DNA from: Rhodomicrobium vannielii ATCC 17100
GTDB taxonomy: Bacteria; Pseudomonadota; Alphaproteobacteria; Rhizobiales; Rhodomicrobiaceae
Direction of reading: 5' to 3'
Assembly: GCF_000166055.1 (NCBI RefSeq)
Contig: NC_014664.1
Location: 1,327,927-1,391,926 of the forward strand
DNA length: 64,000 nt
Shown here in pieces: positions 38,758 through 46,883 of this stretch. A program made the position numbers and the translations under genes. The notes below the pieces were generated by a model. It saw only the letters and a program-made list of their open reading frames with translations. It did no database searches and was not told where the DNA came from. Positions within the stretch are counted from its first letter, which is position 1. Every line of letters starts with the position of its first letter.

Positions 38758-41625
38758 TCAGAAGGTTGCCTTCGCCCCGACCCAGACCGTGCGCCCGATA
38801 ATCCAGGGGCGCGCGTTGGTGGCGGTGGCATTACCCGTCTCGTTGAAGACGTTGTCGATACGCCCGTCGACGGTGAAGCTTGTATCGCCTTCCTTGAAGA
38901 AGGTGTACGCGCTCGCAACGTCCACCGTGAAACGAGAACTATAGTCAAAATCCTCGTATATATCGTGGGTTACACCATCGATACTGATTTTTTCTTCTGT
39001 GTCGCGAATGCCGCGGAAGGCAAGGTTGTAGTTGCCGAAGATATCGAATGACAACGCGTCGTCGAACCACTTGCTGGTGAAGCCCATCTGAAGGCGCATC
39101 GGAATATCGAGGTTTCCAAGCACAGCGCCGAACCCACCGAGTGAGTACGATTTGCCATTGTACCAGATGCGATCGTCGATAAGATCATCCACGTAATAGT
39201 TGTTGTGTGAAACCCTCTGGCGGGACCAGGTGAAAGACGCGTTGAAGGCGAGCGCGTCCATGTGCGGGATTGTCAAAGGATTGAGGCGCTTCAGATATTC
39301 GCCCGTCACCGACTCATAGAAGCCCTTGCCGTTATTCGTGAGAGTGTACGTCGTGCCGTTAGCGTCGGAGGCATATTGGTCGAACGACCGACGGTCGAGG
39401 AAACGGATACGCCATGAGCCGTCGAGAAGCGGTTCCTTTCCCGCCACGGAAATCGTGCGCTCGTCGCTAAAAGGCGTGTCGAGGCCGGACGCGCTGTTGG
39501 TGTAATTGCCGGTGATGACTCGTGCCGTCCAGCTGTCGCTGACAGTGCCAGACTCATGCGCTCTGATGTAGGCCTGCCCGCGCGGTTGCTGATCGCGGAT
39601 GGCATAGGCGAGGCTGTTGGCATTATAGTATCGATTGTAGCCCGCAGATACGGATAAGTCCTCGAAAGGTGTCACGGTTGCGACCAGGCGAGGCGCGATG
39701 TCGAGATTGTGCATGTAGCTGTCGAGGCTCACACGCGCACCCGCCCGCACGTTGAACCACCGCCATGTCTGGTCCAGTTCCGCGTAGCTGCCGAAGTCGT
39801 GCAATTGGGCGTCGATGTCATAGGCGCGCCAAACCGTCTTTATGTTTGAGAACTGCTCCTTGCTGCATTCCTCGGACGTTTTGCTGCAATCGAACCGAGA
39901 GACCTTCGCGGTGTAAGCGGTCGTGTACTGGCTATAATAAATGAAGTCCTCGGGGCGCATGCGTTGCGCATCGGTATAGGCATAATCTGTACCGAAGGAG
40001 AACTTTCCGAGAAAAACATCGCCCGTTACCGCTTCGGACCACGAGACCTGTTTTTGTTTCTGAAGGGAATCTCCCCACGCGCCATCGTAGCAGAGGGTCG
40101 CCTGCTTTAGAGTTGGGTCTGTTCGACACCAGTCCGACAGCTCGGTAGACGTCCAAACGACTTTTCCGTTAGCGCCGGCCGGCGACCACTCGGTCTGCTT
40201 CATCTGGCGCGCAATATTGCCGCTGGCGTCGTCAGTTGTTTCGCTGCCGCTGTAGCTCATCCGCGAGGTGAGCTTCACATTGCCGAAACTGATGCCCGCA
40301 AACGCCTGATCTCCGATTTTGTATGTGTTTTCGAGCTTCGCCGTGAGCGTATCCTTGCCGATATCCATCTTGAAATCCCGGTAGGTGTGGCTCTCCCAAA
40401 GCTGCCGGTACGTATCGTAGATGACTTCGGCCGAGAATTCGCCGTAGCGGGTGTCCGCATTTGCCTTGAAGCGGTAGAAATTCTTGTCTGAATCCTCCTC
40501 CGCACGCTGGGAATAATACCGATACTGCTTATCCTTATGGGTGAGAGCCTCTTCATGCGAGACCTGACCCAGGATCGACAACCAGTCGTTGACAGGGCCG
40601 GAGACGGTGAGGCTCCCGCGCTTCTTGATAAAGTCCGGTTGCTGGACATTGTTCGGGTTGGTTTTGGTCTCAGTCTTGAGGTTGTATTCGGCCCAGTCGC
40701 TCGTCGAATAGTCGGTCGTGACCGTTGTACGCAGGCGATCTTTCGCCGGTTCGTTCAGTTTGTAGGATACGACGCCGCCCTGGAAGTTGCCGTACTGCGC
40801 GGACACGTTGCTATCCATGACCGTTGCGGTATCGAGAAACTCGGCCGGTACATAGACCGTCTGCGAATGAAGACCGTAGATGCGGTCTGCGACAGGGGTG
40901 CCATCAGACAGATCTTCATCGCCATAGCGTTCGACACTACCGGCGACGTTGTTGGTTGGCATGCCGTCGATTATGAAGTTGTTCTCGTAAACTCGCGCAC
41001 CGGAGATGGACATTTCCTTCGGCTTGAGGTCGATCACGGACTGATCGTCATCGCCGCCATCCTTCTTCGCTTCGTTCTGATACTGCACGTTTGGAAGATT
41101 TTTCAGGATGGCGTTGGCATCGCCGGTTCCATCCTTCCTGACCTGCAGAAGGTCTCCGGACATGACGGTTGTCCCGGTGTCCGCTGGTGCCGTGCCGAAG
41201 AATTGCTGCCCTGCGCCATCCTCCACCACGATCTCGTCCAGCGTCTCACTCCCGTTGAGAGGGGTGACTGCTCCTCCAGCGACAACCTTCGCTGAGGTCG
41301 CGGAGGTAAAAGTGTAGGACAACCCGGTGCCTGCGAGCAGAGTGCGCAATGCTGCATCGGGCCTCATGTTGCCCCCTACTGAAGATGAGCGCTTACCCGA
41401 GGTCGCCGATGAAGGTGCGAAGATTGCAACCCCTGTTTGTCGCGAGAAAGCGACGAGCGCCGAAGCCAGTGGCTGCGCCGGGATGCTGATTTGTCTGCTG
41501 GCGCTTTGCTGCCCAGACTGCGCCAGAACACTCTCGAACGACGTTGAAAAGAAGAAACCGACCCCCGCGACGCAAGCCGCGATGGCTCTCGGCGCGCGCT
41601 TTGCGCGCACGCGTGCCTTACTCAT
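38758..41625 (-). CDS. TonB-dependent transducer receptor with STN domain (FecA-like)
   Basis: The 955-residue outer-membrane protein has a signal peptide (FFFSTSFESVLAQ). A secretin/TonB short N-terminal (STN) domain follows at about residues 45-115 (ISIPAQPLASALVAFSRQTGVAIFAPS...LRTLLAGTGLSYTF), which passes the ligand signal to FecR. Next come a TonB-box region (LDEIVVEDG), the plug (DANAILKNLPNVQYQ...) and a large barrel ending IIGRTVWVGAKATF. The set matches sigma-linked receptors for ferric citrate, haem or other siderophores. Its regulator genes fecI and fecR lie at 45859-47390, now separated by the transposon at 41725-45840. Confidence 0.94.
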   Translation of the reverse strand: MSKARVRAKRAPRAIAACVAGVGFFFSTSFESVLAQSGQQSASRQISIPAQPLASALVAFSRQTGVAIFAPSSATSGKRSSSVGGNMRPDAALRTLLAGTGLSYTFTSATSAKVVAGGAVTPLNGSETLDEIVVEDGAGQQFFGTAPADTGTTVMSGDLLQVRKDGTGDANAILKNLPNVQYQNEAKKDGGDDDQSVIDLKPKEMSISGARVYENNFIIDGMPTNNVAGSVERYGDEDLSDGTPVADRIYGLHSQTVYVPAEFLDTATVMDSNVSAQYGNFQGGVVSYKLNEPAKDRLRTTVTTDYSTSDWAEYNLKTETKTNPNNVQQPDFIKKRGSLTVSGPVNDWLSILGQVSHEEALTHKDKQYRYYSQRAEEDSDKNFYRFKANADTRYGEFSAEVIYDTYRQLWESHTYRDFKMDIGKDTLTAKLENTYKIGDQAFAGISFGNVKLTSRMSYSGSETTDDASGNIARQMKQTEWSPAGANGKVVWTSTELSDWCRTDPTLKQATLCYDGAWGDSLQKQKQVSWSEAVTGDVFLGKFSFGTDYAYTDAQRMRPEDFIYYSQYTTAYTAKVSRFDCSKTSEECSKEQFSNIKTVWRAYDIDAQLHDFGSYAELDQTWRWFNVRAGARVSLDSYMHNLDIAPRLVATVTPFEDLSVSAGYNRYYNANSLAYAIRDQQPRGQAYIRAHESGTVSDSWTARVITGNYTNSASGLDTPFSDERTISVAGKEPLLDGSWRIRFLDRRSFDQYASDANGTTYTLTNNGKGFYESVTGEYLKRLNPLTIPHMDALAFNASFTWSRQRVSHNNYYVDDLIDDRIWYNGKSYSLGGFGAVLGNLDIPMRLQMGFTSKWFDDALSFDIFGNYNLAFRGIRDTEEKISIDGVTHDIYEDFDYSSRFTVDVASAYTFFKEGDTSFTVDGRIDNVFNETGNATATNARPWIIGRTVWVGAKATF

Positions 41626-41716
41626 GCCCCAACCCCTTGCCCAGTTTCGAGGAGGCGGCCCAGTGCCTCCATTTACGGAGACACCAGCCGCGGGCGGAGC
41701 AATTAGCGGCTGCGGT

Positions 41717-41724
41717 CTTTTTTT
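41717..41724. repeat. Target-site duplication, left copy (CTTTTTTT)
   Basis: The same eight bases recur at 45841-45848, directly outside the right inverted repeat. Eight bases is the usual duplication of IS1595-family elements. Confidence 0.85.
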
Positions 41725-41791
41725 GGCGATATTATACTTGCCAAACCCGCCAGACTCAAACTAAGCATTTCCAGCTTTCAGGAGGTTCGCT

Positions 41792-42613
41792 ATGACCGCG
41801 CCTGAAGCTGGGCCGCCCGTCCCATTTCAACCCTACGGGCTCGTGAGCCTGTGGGATATGTTGGAAATTGATGCTCAAGCCTTTGTGGTGGCTGTCGAGT
41901 CACTGAATGCAATAGATGCCCATTTGGCACATCTAGACCTTAGCGATGATAAGATCATAAACGACGAGGATACGATTGCAACCATTGCAAGTCTTCTGCT
42001 TGATCTCAATAAAGCGACGGATGCCATATATGCACCCGTAACCGAGCAAGCACTAGCTCGCCTAATGGAGCTATTAGTAAACAAGAAATGCAAAGAAACA
42101 GAGCTATCAGGAAAACTTAGTGACATCAGGCAAAGACTTAGAGATGAACTTAATGGCACCACTTTTTTTGTCCTAGAGGAAGTATACGCAGATCTTTATA
42201 ACGGAACTATTGATTATTTCGGCTTCGACATCGGGGTAACTTTTTCGAGTCAAGCAGAGGCGGACATCGAAGAAGCTGGTAAGTGTTTAGCTCTTGGACG
42301 TGGAACCTCTTGCGTTTTTCATTTGATGCGCGCCATGGAAGCTGCGGTCAAGGTTCTTGGCTCCAAACTCGGTGTAACAAATACTGAAAAGGAATGGGGA
42401 AAGATTCTTAGTGATTTGGGGCGCAAGATTGAAGATATGCCTAAAGGACCATCGCGTGATGAATGGTCAGCCTGCCACGTAAACCTCTACCACGTTAAAC
42501 AGGCGTGGCGAAATTCGACCATGCACCCGAAAGAAACATACACTGCGGAACAGGCAAGAGAAGTGCTTCTCTCCGTGCGTATTTTTATGCGCCAGCTAGC
42601 GACACTGGTCTGA
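41792..42613 (+). CDS. HEPN-domain-like protein, transposon passenger
   Basis: The 273-residue protein has no signal or membrane segment. Residues 155-270 are helical and contain CLALGRGTSCVFHLMRAMEAAVKVL and then YHVKQAWRNSTMHPKETYTAEQA, an R-x4-H motif (R240, H245) preceded by Trp and followed by a helix. This is the signature arrangement of HEPN ribonuclease or RNA-binding domains, seen in many toxin and defence proteins. The N-terminal half is helical and unrecognised. AGGAGG lies just before the start. The sequence is AT-richer than the host genes, in line with transfer. A toxin or abortive-infection role is inference. Confidence 0.7.
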   Translation: MTAPEAGPPVPFQPYGLVSLWDMLEIDAQAFVVAVESLNAIDAHLAHLDLSDDKIINDEDTIATIASLLLDLNKATDAIYAPVTEQALARLMELLVNKKCKETELSGKLSDIRQRLRDELNGTTFFVLEEVYADLYNGTIDYFGFDIGVTFSSQAEADIEEAGKCLALGRGTSCVFHLMRAMEAAVKVLGSKLGVTNTEKEWGKILSDLGRKIEDMPKGPSRDEWSACHVNLYHVKQAWRNSTMHPKETYTAEQAREVLLSVRIFMRQLATLV

Positions 42614-42757
42614 TGTTTTCTTCTTGGGCTTCGATAGCTTGTCAAAAGCCTTCTCAATTTCAGGAAGCCGCTTTTCTATTTCATGCTCTTTTGCGGCTTC
42701 CTGAAAGCGTTTGAACTGCTCTTCAGACGTGAGGTCAGGCTCTTTCTTCTTAGGCAT
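42596..42757 (-). CDS. Small highly charged protein, transposon passenger
   Basis: The 53-residue protein starts MPKKKEPDLTSEEQFKRFQEAAKEHEIEK and is almost entirely charged helix. GAAGGA precedes ATG 42757. It overlaps the 3' end of the HEPN-like gene tail to tail by 18 bases and overlaps the upstream zinc-binding-like gene by eight bases, so it is the second gene of a minus-strand pair. Its function is unknown. Confidence 0.6.
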   Translation of the reverse strand: MPKKKEPDLTSEEQFKRFQEAAKEHEIEKRLPEIEKAFDKLSKPKKKTSDQCR

Positions 42758-42983
42758 CTTGTCCTTCTTGTCTATCCGGGGCTTGTGGTTTCTTACCCTT
42801 CTCAATGAGGGTGAAAACTGGAAAGGTGGTGCTATTCCAACTTGCCAATTCGTGTCCGCATACGATGCAATTGGCGCTATCCTTATCTCGAACGGGCAAG
42901 CGATGCTCTACAACTGAGTAGAGGGAGCCGCACTCTTCACAGGCCGTGGTTCCCTTATTGCTTGATCCCCAGACTTTAACCAT
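42750..42983 (-). CDS. Small two-CxxC putative zinc-ribbon protein
   Basis: The 77-residue protein MVKVWGSSNKGTTACEECGSLYSVVEHRLPVRDKDSANCIVCGHELASW... has CEEC and CIVC spaced as in zinc ribbons. A tail rich in Lys and Pro follows. GGGAGGATATACTCA precedes ATG 42983. It is translationally coupled to the 53-residue protein downstream. It could be a DNA-binding accessory of the transposon; that is inference. Confidence 0.65.
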   Translation of the reverse strand: MVKVWGSSNKGTTACEECGSLYSVVEHRLPVRDKDSANCIVCGHELASWNSTTFPVFTLIEKGKKPQAPDRQEGQDA

Positions 42984-43017
42984 TGAGTATATCCTCCCGC
43001 TTGGCTTCTCCCAGAGG

Positions 43018-43573
43018 CTAATCAGACAGGAATTTGCCAGAAAAGCTTACCTTTGAAACTACCGGCGTTCCAAGCTGCTCTTCAAGTGCTTGGCGAGCAA
43101 CAGCGGCGACCTTGGCTCCATCCACGGAGGCAGCCTTGGTGTCTGCGTAGCCCTTGGTGTTGCGCTTGCGAATAATTTCTGTGCCAGCGCGCTCGGCAAA
43201 GGCCGTTATAACAAGTTCTGGCCCTGTCATCTCATCCCGCAGGTTAGCTTTCTCTGGCAGTCCCTTATACGGGGAGTTTGAACCCATTACATTCTGTAAT
43301 GGTTTGGCTCGCACCTTCGGTCCTGAGCCGAGCCTTCATCACCCGCCAATAATTGGCTGGGTCGGCGCTGTCAGAAAGGACGCCGACGACATCGACAACG
43401 GCAAAATGCAAGTCCCCACCATGGTAGATAGCGCGAATAGGCTTCCCATCGAACTCCATGACGTGAATATCGCCATCATGGGCCTTCTTGGCTTGATATT
43501 CGGCGAGACCGTTAAAGTTGCGCACGCGCTGACGTTCTTTTTTCACAACAGGCATAGGCTTTCGTCTCCTCAT
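43018..43573 (-). pseudogene. BRO-N / DinD-like gene with internal deletion
   Basis: Two minus frames carry the two ends of one protein. Frame 43265-43573 encodes a BRO-N-like N terminus (VMEFDGKPIRAIYHGGDLHFAVVDVVGVLSDSADPANYWRVMKARL...TECNGFKLPV), the DNA-binding domain of phage antirepressors. Frame 43018-43314 encodes the usual C terminus (LPEKANLRDEMTGPELVITAFAERAGTEIIRKRNTKGY...AVARQALEEQLGTPVVSKVSF). From recall of the family, a middle part of roughly 120-150 residues is missing and the frame shifts at the junction near 43285. Probably non-functional, although the first part could still be made. Confidence 0.7.
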
Positions 43574-43638
43574 ATCTGGGGGCGTAGGCTTACAATGGCA
43601 GGGGGCAAGGACTTACAAACTTGGCGCGATACGCTAGG

Positions 43639-44655
43639 TGTTTGATCCCGGCATTTGATGGTGCATTATTCTCCCTCGGCTGGAAGGATGCGCTATGGGA
43701 CAAATTCTTCATGGGAGCGCCACAACGACTGAGGCGGTCCGTCGAGCGATACAGCATAGTCAAGAGAGCTTGAGGGCCCTGGCCAAGCGCTACGGCATCA
43801 ACACGAAGACGGTCTCGAAATGGAAGAAGCGCTCATCCGTCGCCGATGTGCCGACTGGACCGAAAGAGCCGAAATCCACGGTTCTGTCGGTCGAGGAAGA
43901 GGCGATAATCGTCGCCTTCCGCAAGCATACGCTCTTGCCGCTCGACGATTGCCTCTATGCGCTACAGGCGACGATACCGCATCTGACTCGCTCGTCGCTG
44001 CATCGCTGTCTTCAACGCCACGGTATTTCTCGGCTGCCGGACGTCGAAGGCGACAAGCCCGCCAGGAAGAAGTTCAAGTCCTATCCGATCGGCTATTTTC
44101 ATGTCGACATAGCCGAAGTGCAGACGGCCGAAGGCAAGCTCTATCTCTACGTCGCCATTGACCGCACGAGCAAATTCGCCTTCGTGCAACTCGTCAAAAA
44201 GACCGGCAGGACGTCCGCTTCAGCCTTCCTCGTCGCCCTGATAGAGGCAGTTCCCTACAAGATTCACACGGTGCTCACCGACAACGGCATCCAGTTCACG
44301 TTTCCGCCGCGTTATGCCGATGGACCAACGGCCAGATACATGACGCACATGTTTGACATGCGATGCAGCGAGAACGGCATTGAGCACCGCCTCACCAAGG
44401 TCAAGCATCCCTGGACAAACGGCCAGGTCGAGCGAATGAACCGGACGATCAAGGAGGCGACGGTCAAACGCTATCACTACGACCGTCACGAGCAGCTCGA
44501 AACCCACCTATCGGACTTCATCAACGCCTATAACTTTGCTCGCCGACTAAAGACCCTCAAAGGCCTCACGCCTTATGAGTTCATCTGTAAATGCTGGACG
44601 AATGAGCCGGAAAGATTCAAGATCGATCCAATCCATCAAATGCCGGGACTGAACA
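43639..44655 (+). mobile_element. IS481-family insertion sequence, copy 1
   Basis: The 1017-base element has terminal inverted repeats TGTTTGATCCCGGCATTTGA (left) and TGTTCAGTCCCGGCATTTGA (right, complement). It is flanked by GCTAGG on both sides (43633-43638, 44656-44661), which fits the NCTAGN target duplication known for IS481. It sits inside the IS1595-type transposon. The second copy is at 52745-53761. Confidence 0.93.
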
Positions 44656-44660
44656 GCTAG
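43695..44660 (+). CDS. IS481-family transposase
   Basis: The 321-residue DDE transposase starts MGQILHGSATTTEAVRRAIQHSQESLRALAKRYGINTKTVSKW (HTH) and has the rve integrase core: YFHVDIAEVQ and YVAIDRTSKFAFVQL (first Asp region), VLTDNGIQFT (second Asp), HPWTNGQVERMNRTIKEATVKRYHY (Glu). It is intact. Its last codon and TAG stop extend into the target sequence GCTAGG, so the host target supplies the stop. Protein identity with the copy at 52740 is complete except for the last residue (Ser here, Thr there). Confidence 0.94.
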   Translation: MGQILHGSATTTEAVRRAIQHSQESLRALAKRYGINTKTVSKWKKRSSVADVPTGPKEPKSTVLSVEEEAIIVAFRKHTLLPLDDCLYALQATIPHLTRSSLHRCLQRHGISRLPDVEGDKPARKKFKSYPIGYFHVDIAEVQTAEGKLYLYVAIDRTSKFAFVQLVKKTGRTSASAFLVALIEAVPYKIHTVLTDNGIQFTFPPRYADGPTARYMTHMFDMRCSENGIEHRLTKVKHPWTNGQVERMNRTIKEATVKRYHYDRHEQLETHLSDFINAYNFARRLKTLKGLTPYEFICKCWTNEPERFKIDPIHQMPGLNS

Positions 44661-44854
44661 GTGCGCGCCCACATCGCCGCTGCTCGCGACGGATTGCCGC
44701 AACTATCCTGCTCAAGCTCACACGGAGTCAAGTGAGGCTGGTGCATTCCCAACAACCAATGTTTGCGTGTCTTCGGGTTCGGAATGCGTCGGGTTTGAAC
44801 GACGCCTACGTCGTTGTGGTTTAGGAGGCGAAGCGCTGCTCGGATTTCCCTCAA
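44657..44854 (-). CDS. Doubtful small frame after the IS1595 transposase
   Basis: A 65-codon frame beginning with TTG overlaps the transposase stop (TTGA) and ends in a TAG that lies in the IS481 target duplication. The sequence (MREIRAALRLLNHNDVG...) has no recognised domain. It may be a vestige of transposon DNA. Confidence 0.25.
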   Translation of the reverse strand: MREIRAALRLLNHNDVGVVQTRRIPNPKTRKHWLLGMHQPHLTPCELEQDSCGNPSRAAAMWART

Positions 44855-45772
44855 TGAGCTGTCGTTCGATAGGTGAGGCGCTTGCCGACGACACCTTCCA
44901 CGATCTTTCCAGCGCGGGTTTCGTCGTTCACGCCTTTGGCGACGCGGTTATTGTAACGGAAATCGAACTCCGCGAGATAACGGTGCAAGTGCTTCTCGGC
45001 GCAATGCTGATAGACGCCCTTCATACCGCGCTTGAAGATGGAGAAGTAGCCTTCGAGGGTGTTGGTGTAGCACTCACCGCGCTTCCATACGTCCTTGCTG
45101 TGGTCCACAGCTTCATGGCCCGAAAACTCGCGGCCGATGGCGATGTAGTAGCCCGCTTGATCGGTCATCAGGCGGCTTTCCTTGTTGAGGTTCGCGTCAA
45201 CAATCGGCTTGATGTTGGCGACGTCGGCCTTGTCAATGACGAAGCTGCGCACTTCGCCGCCGCGCTCAACCAAGCTGAGCACCGCCTGCTTGTGAGCATA
45301 GCCGCGCGCGTTCGGATGCTTTACCGCGCCTTCCTTCTTGCCGATGAAGGTTTTCATCCGCTTCAACGATGGAGCCGGGGCCTCCCATAGGAGTTGCAAG
45401 GCTTCCAGTGCGCATAGCCTCGCGGATGCGGTGAGACATGAACCAAGCAGTCTTGAGGGTCACGCCCAAGGTGCGGTGCAACTGGTTTGAACTGATGCCC
45501 TTCTTGCTGCCAGCGATTAGGTAGAACGCCTGAAGCCAGATGTGCATCGGGACATGGCTTTTCTCGAAGATGGTGCCCACCTTCACGTTGAACTGCTTGC
45601 GGCAAGCGTAGCATTTGTAAAGGCCGATGCGGGTTGCCTTGCCTTGCATCTTGCTAACGCGCTCTTTCTCGCCGCAATGAGCGCAAACCGCACCTTCCGG
45701 CCAAATGCGGGCTTCAACCCAAGCATAGGCCGCTTCTTCGTTTTGAAGATGTTCCTGAGAAAGCAACGACAT
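44851..45772 (-). pseudogene. IS1595-family transposase, broken by one extra base
   Basis: The N-terminal part (MSLLSQEHLQNEEAAYAWVEARIWPEG, zinc ribbon CAHCG...CYACRKQF, then the helical SKKGISSNQLHRTLGVTLKTAWFMSHRIR) reads to about 45355. The ISXO2-like DDE domain continues in another frame (FIGKKEG..., FVIDKADVANIKPIVDANL, TDQAGYYIAIGREF, ECYTNTLEGYFSIFKRGMKGVYQHC). At 45351-45354 the run GATGAAAACC has one A more than the expected VEADETFIGKK. If this is not a sequencing error the element can no longer move on its own. The start at 45772 follows an upstream GTG at 45808. Confidence 0.85.
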
Positions 45773-45840
45773 AGCCGAAATCCCCGTGATTTCCCTATTA
45801 TATAGCACGAGGTTTTGGGTTTGGCAAGTATAATATCGCC

Positions 45841-45848
45841 CTTTTTTT
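45841..45848. repeat. Target-site duplication, right copy (CTTTTTTT)
   Basis: Exact copy of 41717-41724, directly outside the right inverted repeat of the IS1595-type transposon. Confidence 0.85.
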
Positions 45849-45858
45849 GGGGGCGGTG

Positions 45859-46839
45859 CTAGTTGGCCACGAGCGCGGTGAACAGGCTCGTTGCGCGGAT
45901 CACGCGAAGATCGAGGCTTTCCGCTATGGTGTCGAGCGCATCGTCGATACGATTTTTCTCGAAAACTGCGGTGATCCTCTTCTGGCCGGCCACGGCGCTC
46001 AGGAGGTCGATGCGTCCGACACGATAGCGGCGCAAATCCGCCAGCACGGCTTCGAGCGGCGTATCGATAAAAACAAGCTGATCGCGCCGCCAGGCTTGAA
46101 TTGCGTCGAGATCCGCGTTTGAAGCAGGAGAGACGGCTTTCTGGTCGAAGCGCACCATCTTGCCTTGCTGAACAGACGCGGTATTGCCACCCGCCGATGT
46201 GACCGACACGCTATGCTCGGCGACTGCGACGGCTACCGCGTCGGTGATCTTCACATTGAATGCGGTGCCCCGCACTTCGATCTCGCCTTGAGCCGTCGCA
46301 ACGATGAAAGGTCGCGCAGCGTCTTTGGCGACCGTGAAAAACGCCTCACCTTCAAGAAGGCGGACTTCACGATGCGTGGGTGAGAAAGCCACATCGATAG
46401 CGGTCGCCGAGCCAAGCTCGATTTCCGAGTGATCGTCAAGGAGCACTGTGCGGCGCTCGCCGATGCCCGAACGGTAATCCGCGAAGCTGTGCGGCATCCA
46501 TGCCCATATCAACAGCGCGCATAACACAAGCGCTGCGCCCGAAACCCTCGAACCGAAGGACAGCGCACGGCGGCCAACGACGTGGGGTGGCGGTGTATGC
46601 GAGGGCATCAGCAGCGAAACGTTTTCCCTGCCTGGCCTGCGCAGGCCTAGAGATTGTGGGGACACATGATCGAGATTGCTCCACAACCGCTCGATCTCAC
46701 CCCATGCGCGGGCGTGAACCGGGTCGGCATCGCGCCAGGCAAGAAAGCGCTCACGATCCTCGTCGGTGGCGGAAGCGTCGCGAAGCACGAACCACTCAAC
46801 GGCGTCATCTTCGACGGAATGTCCATTCTTCGCGGCCAT
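45859..46839 (-). CDS. fecR: FecR-family anti-sigma/sigma-regulator protein
   Basis: FecR is an inner-membrane protein that senses the loaded FecA-type receptor and activates FecI. The N-terminal cytosolic DUF4880 segment (DDAVEWFVLRDASATDEDRERFLAWRDADPVHARAWGEIERLW) is followed by one membrane helix (VSGAALVLCALLIWAWM) and the FecR domain (YRSGIGERRTVLLDDHSEIELGSATAIDVAF..., VATAQGEIEVRGTAFNVKI). A C-terminal STN-like domain binds the receptor (DTPLEAVLADLRRYRVGRIDLL...). I set the start at 46839 (MAAKNGHSV), 44 bases after fecI. Its partner receptor is at 38758, displaced by the transposon. Confidence 0.92.
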   Translation of the reverse strand: MAAKNGHSVEDDAVEWFVLRDASATDEDRERFLAWRDADPVHARAWGEIERLWSNLDHVSPQSLGLRRPGRENVSLLMPSHTPPPHVVGRRALSFGSRVSGAALVLCALLIWAWMPHSFADYRSGIGERRTVLLDDHSEIELGSATAIDVAFSPTHREVRLLEGEAFFTVAKDAARPFIVATAQGEIEVRGTAFNVKITDAVAVAVAEHSVSVTSAGGNTASVQQGKMVRFDQKAVSPASNADLDAIQAWRRDQLVFIDTPLEAVLADLRRYRVGRIDLLSAVAGQKRITAVFEKNRIDDALDTIAESLDLRVIRATSLFTALVAN

Positions 46840-46883
46840 AGGAATTCTCGGATAGCAATATGCATCAATGAAGTCGAAAAGTT

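Larger units (their letters stand above)
41725..45840. mobile_element. IS1595-family transposon with passenger genes
   Basis: The element is bounded by perfect 24-base inverted repeats (41725-41748, starting GGCGATATTATACTTGCC, and 45817-45840 as its exact complement) and an 8-base CTTTTTTT target duplication. Inside are a HEPN-like gene (+), two small genes (-), a broken BRO-N gene (-), an IS481 copy (43639-44655), a short frame, and an IS1595-type transposase gene (-) broken by one extra base. Without the IS481 it would be about 3.1 kb. It lies between fecR and the fecA-like receptor; removing it would leave about 110 bases between them. Confidence 0.9.

Noticed and set aside
40537-41295. 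252-codon + frame opposite the FecA-like receptor
   Set aside because: Antisense shadow of a clearly coding receptor gene.
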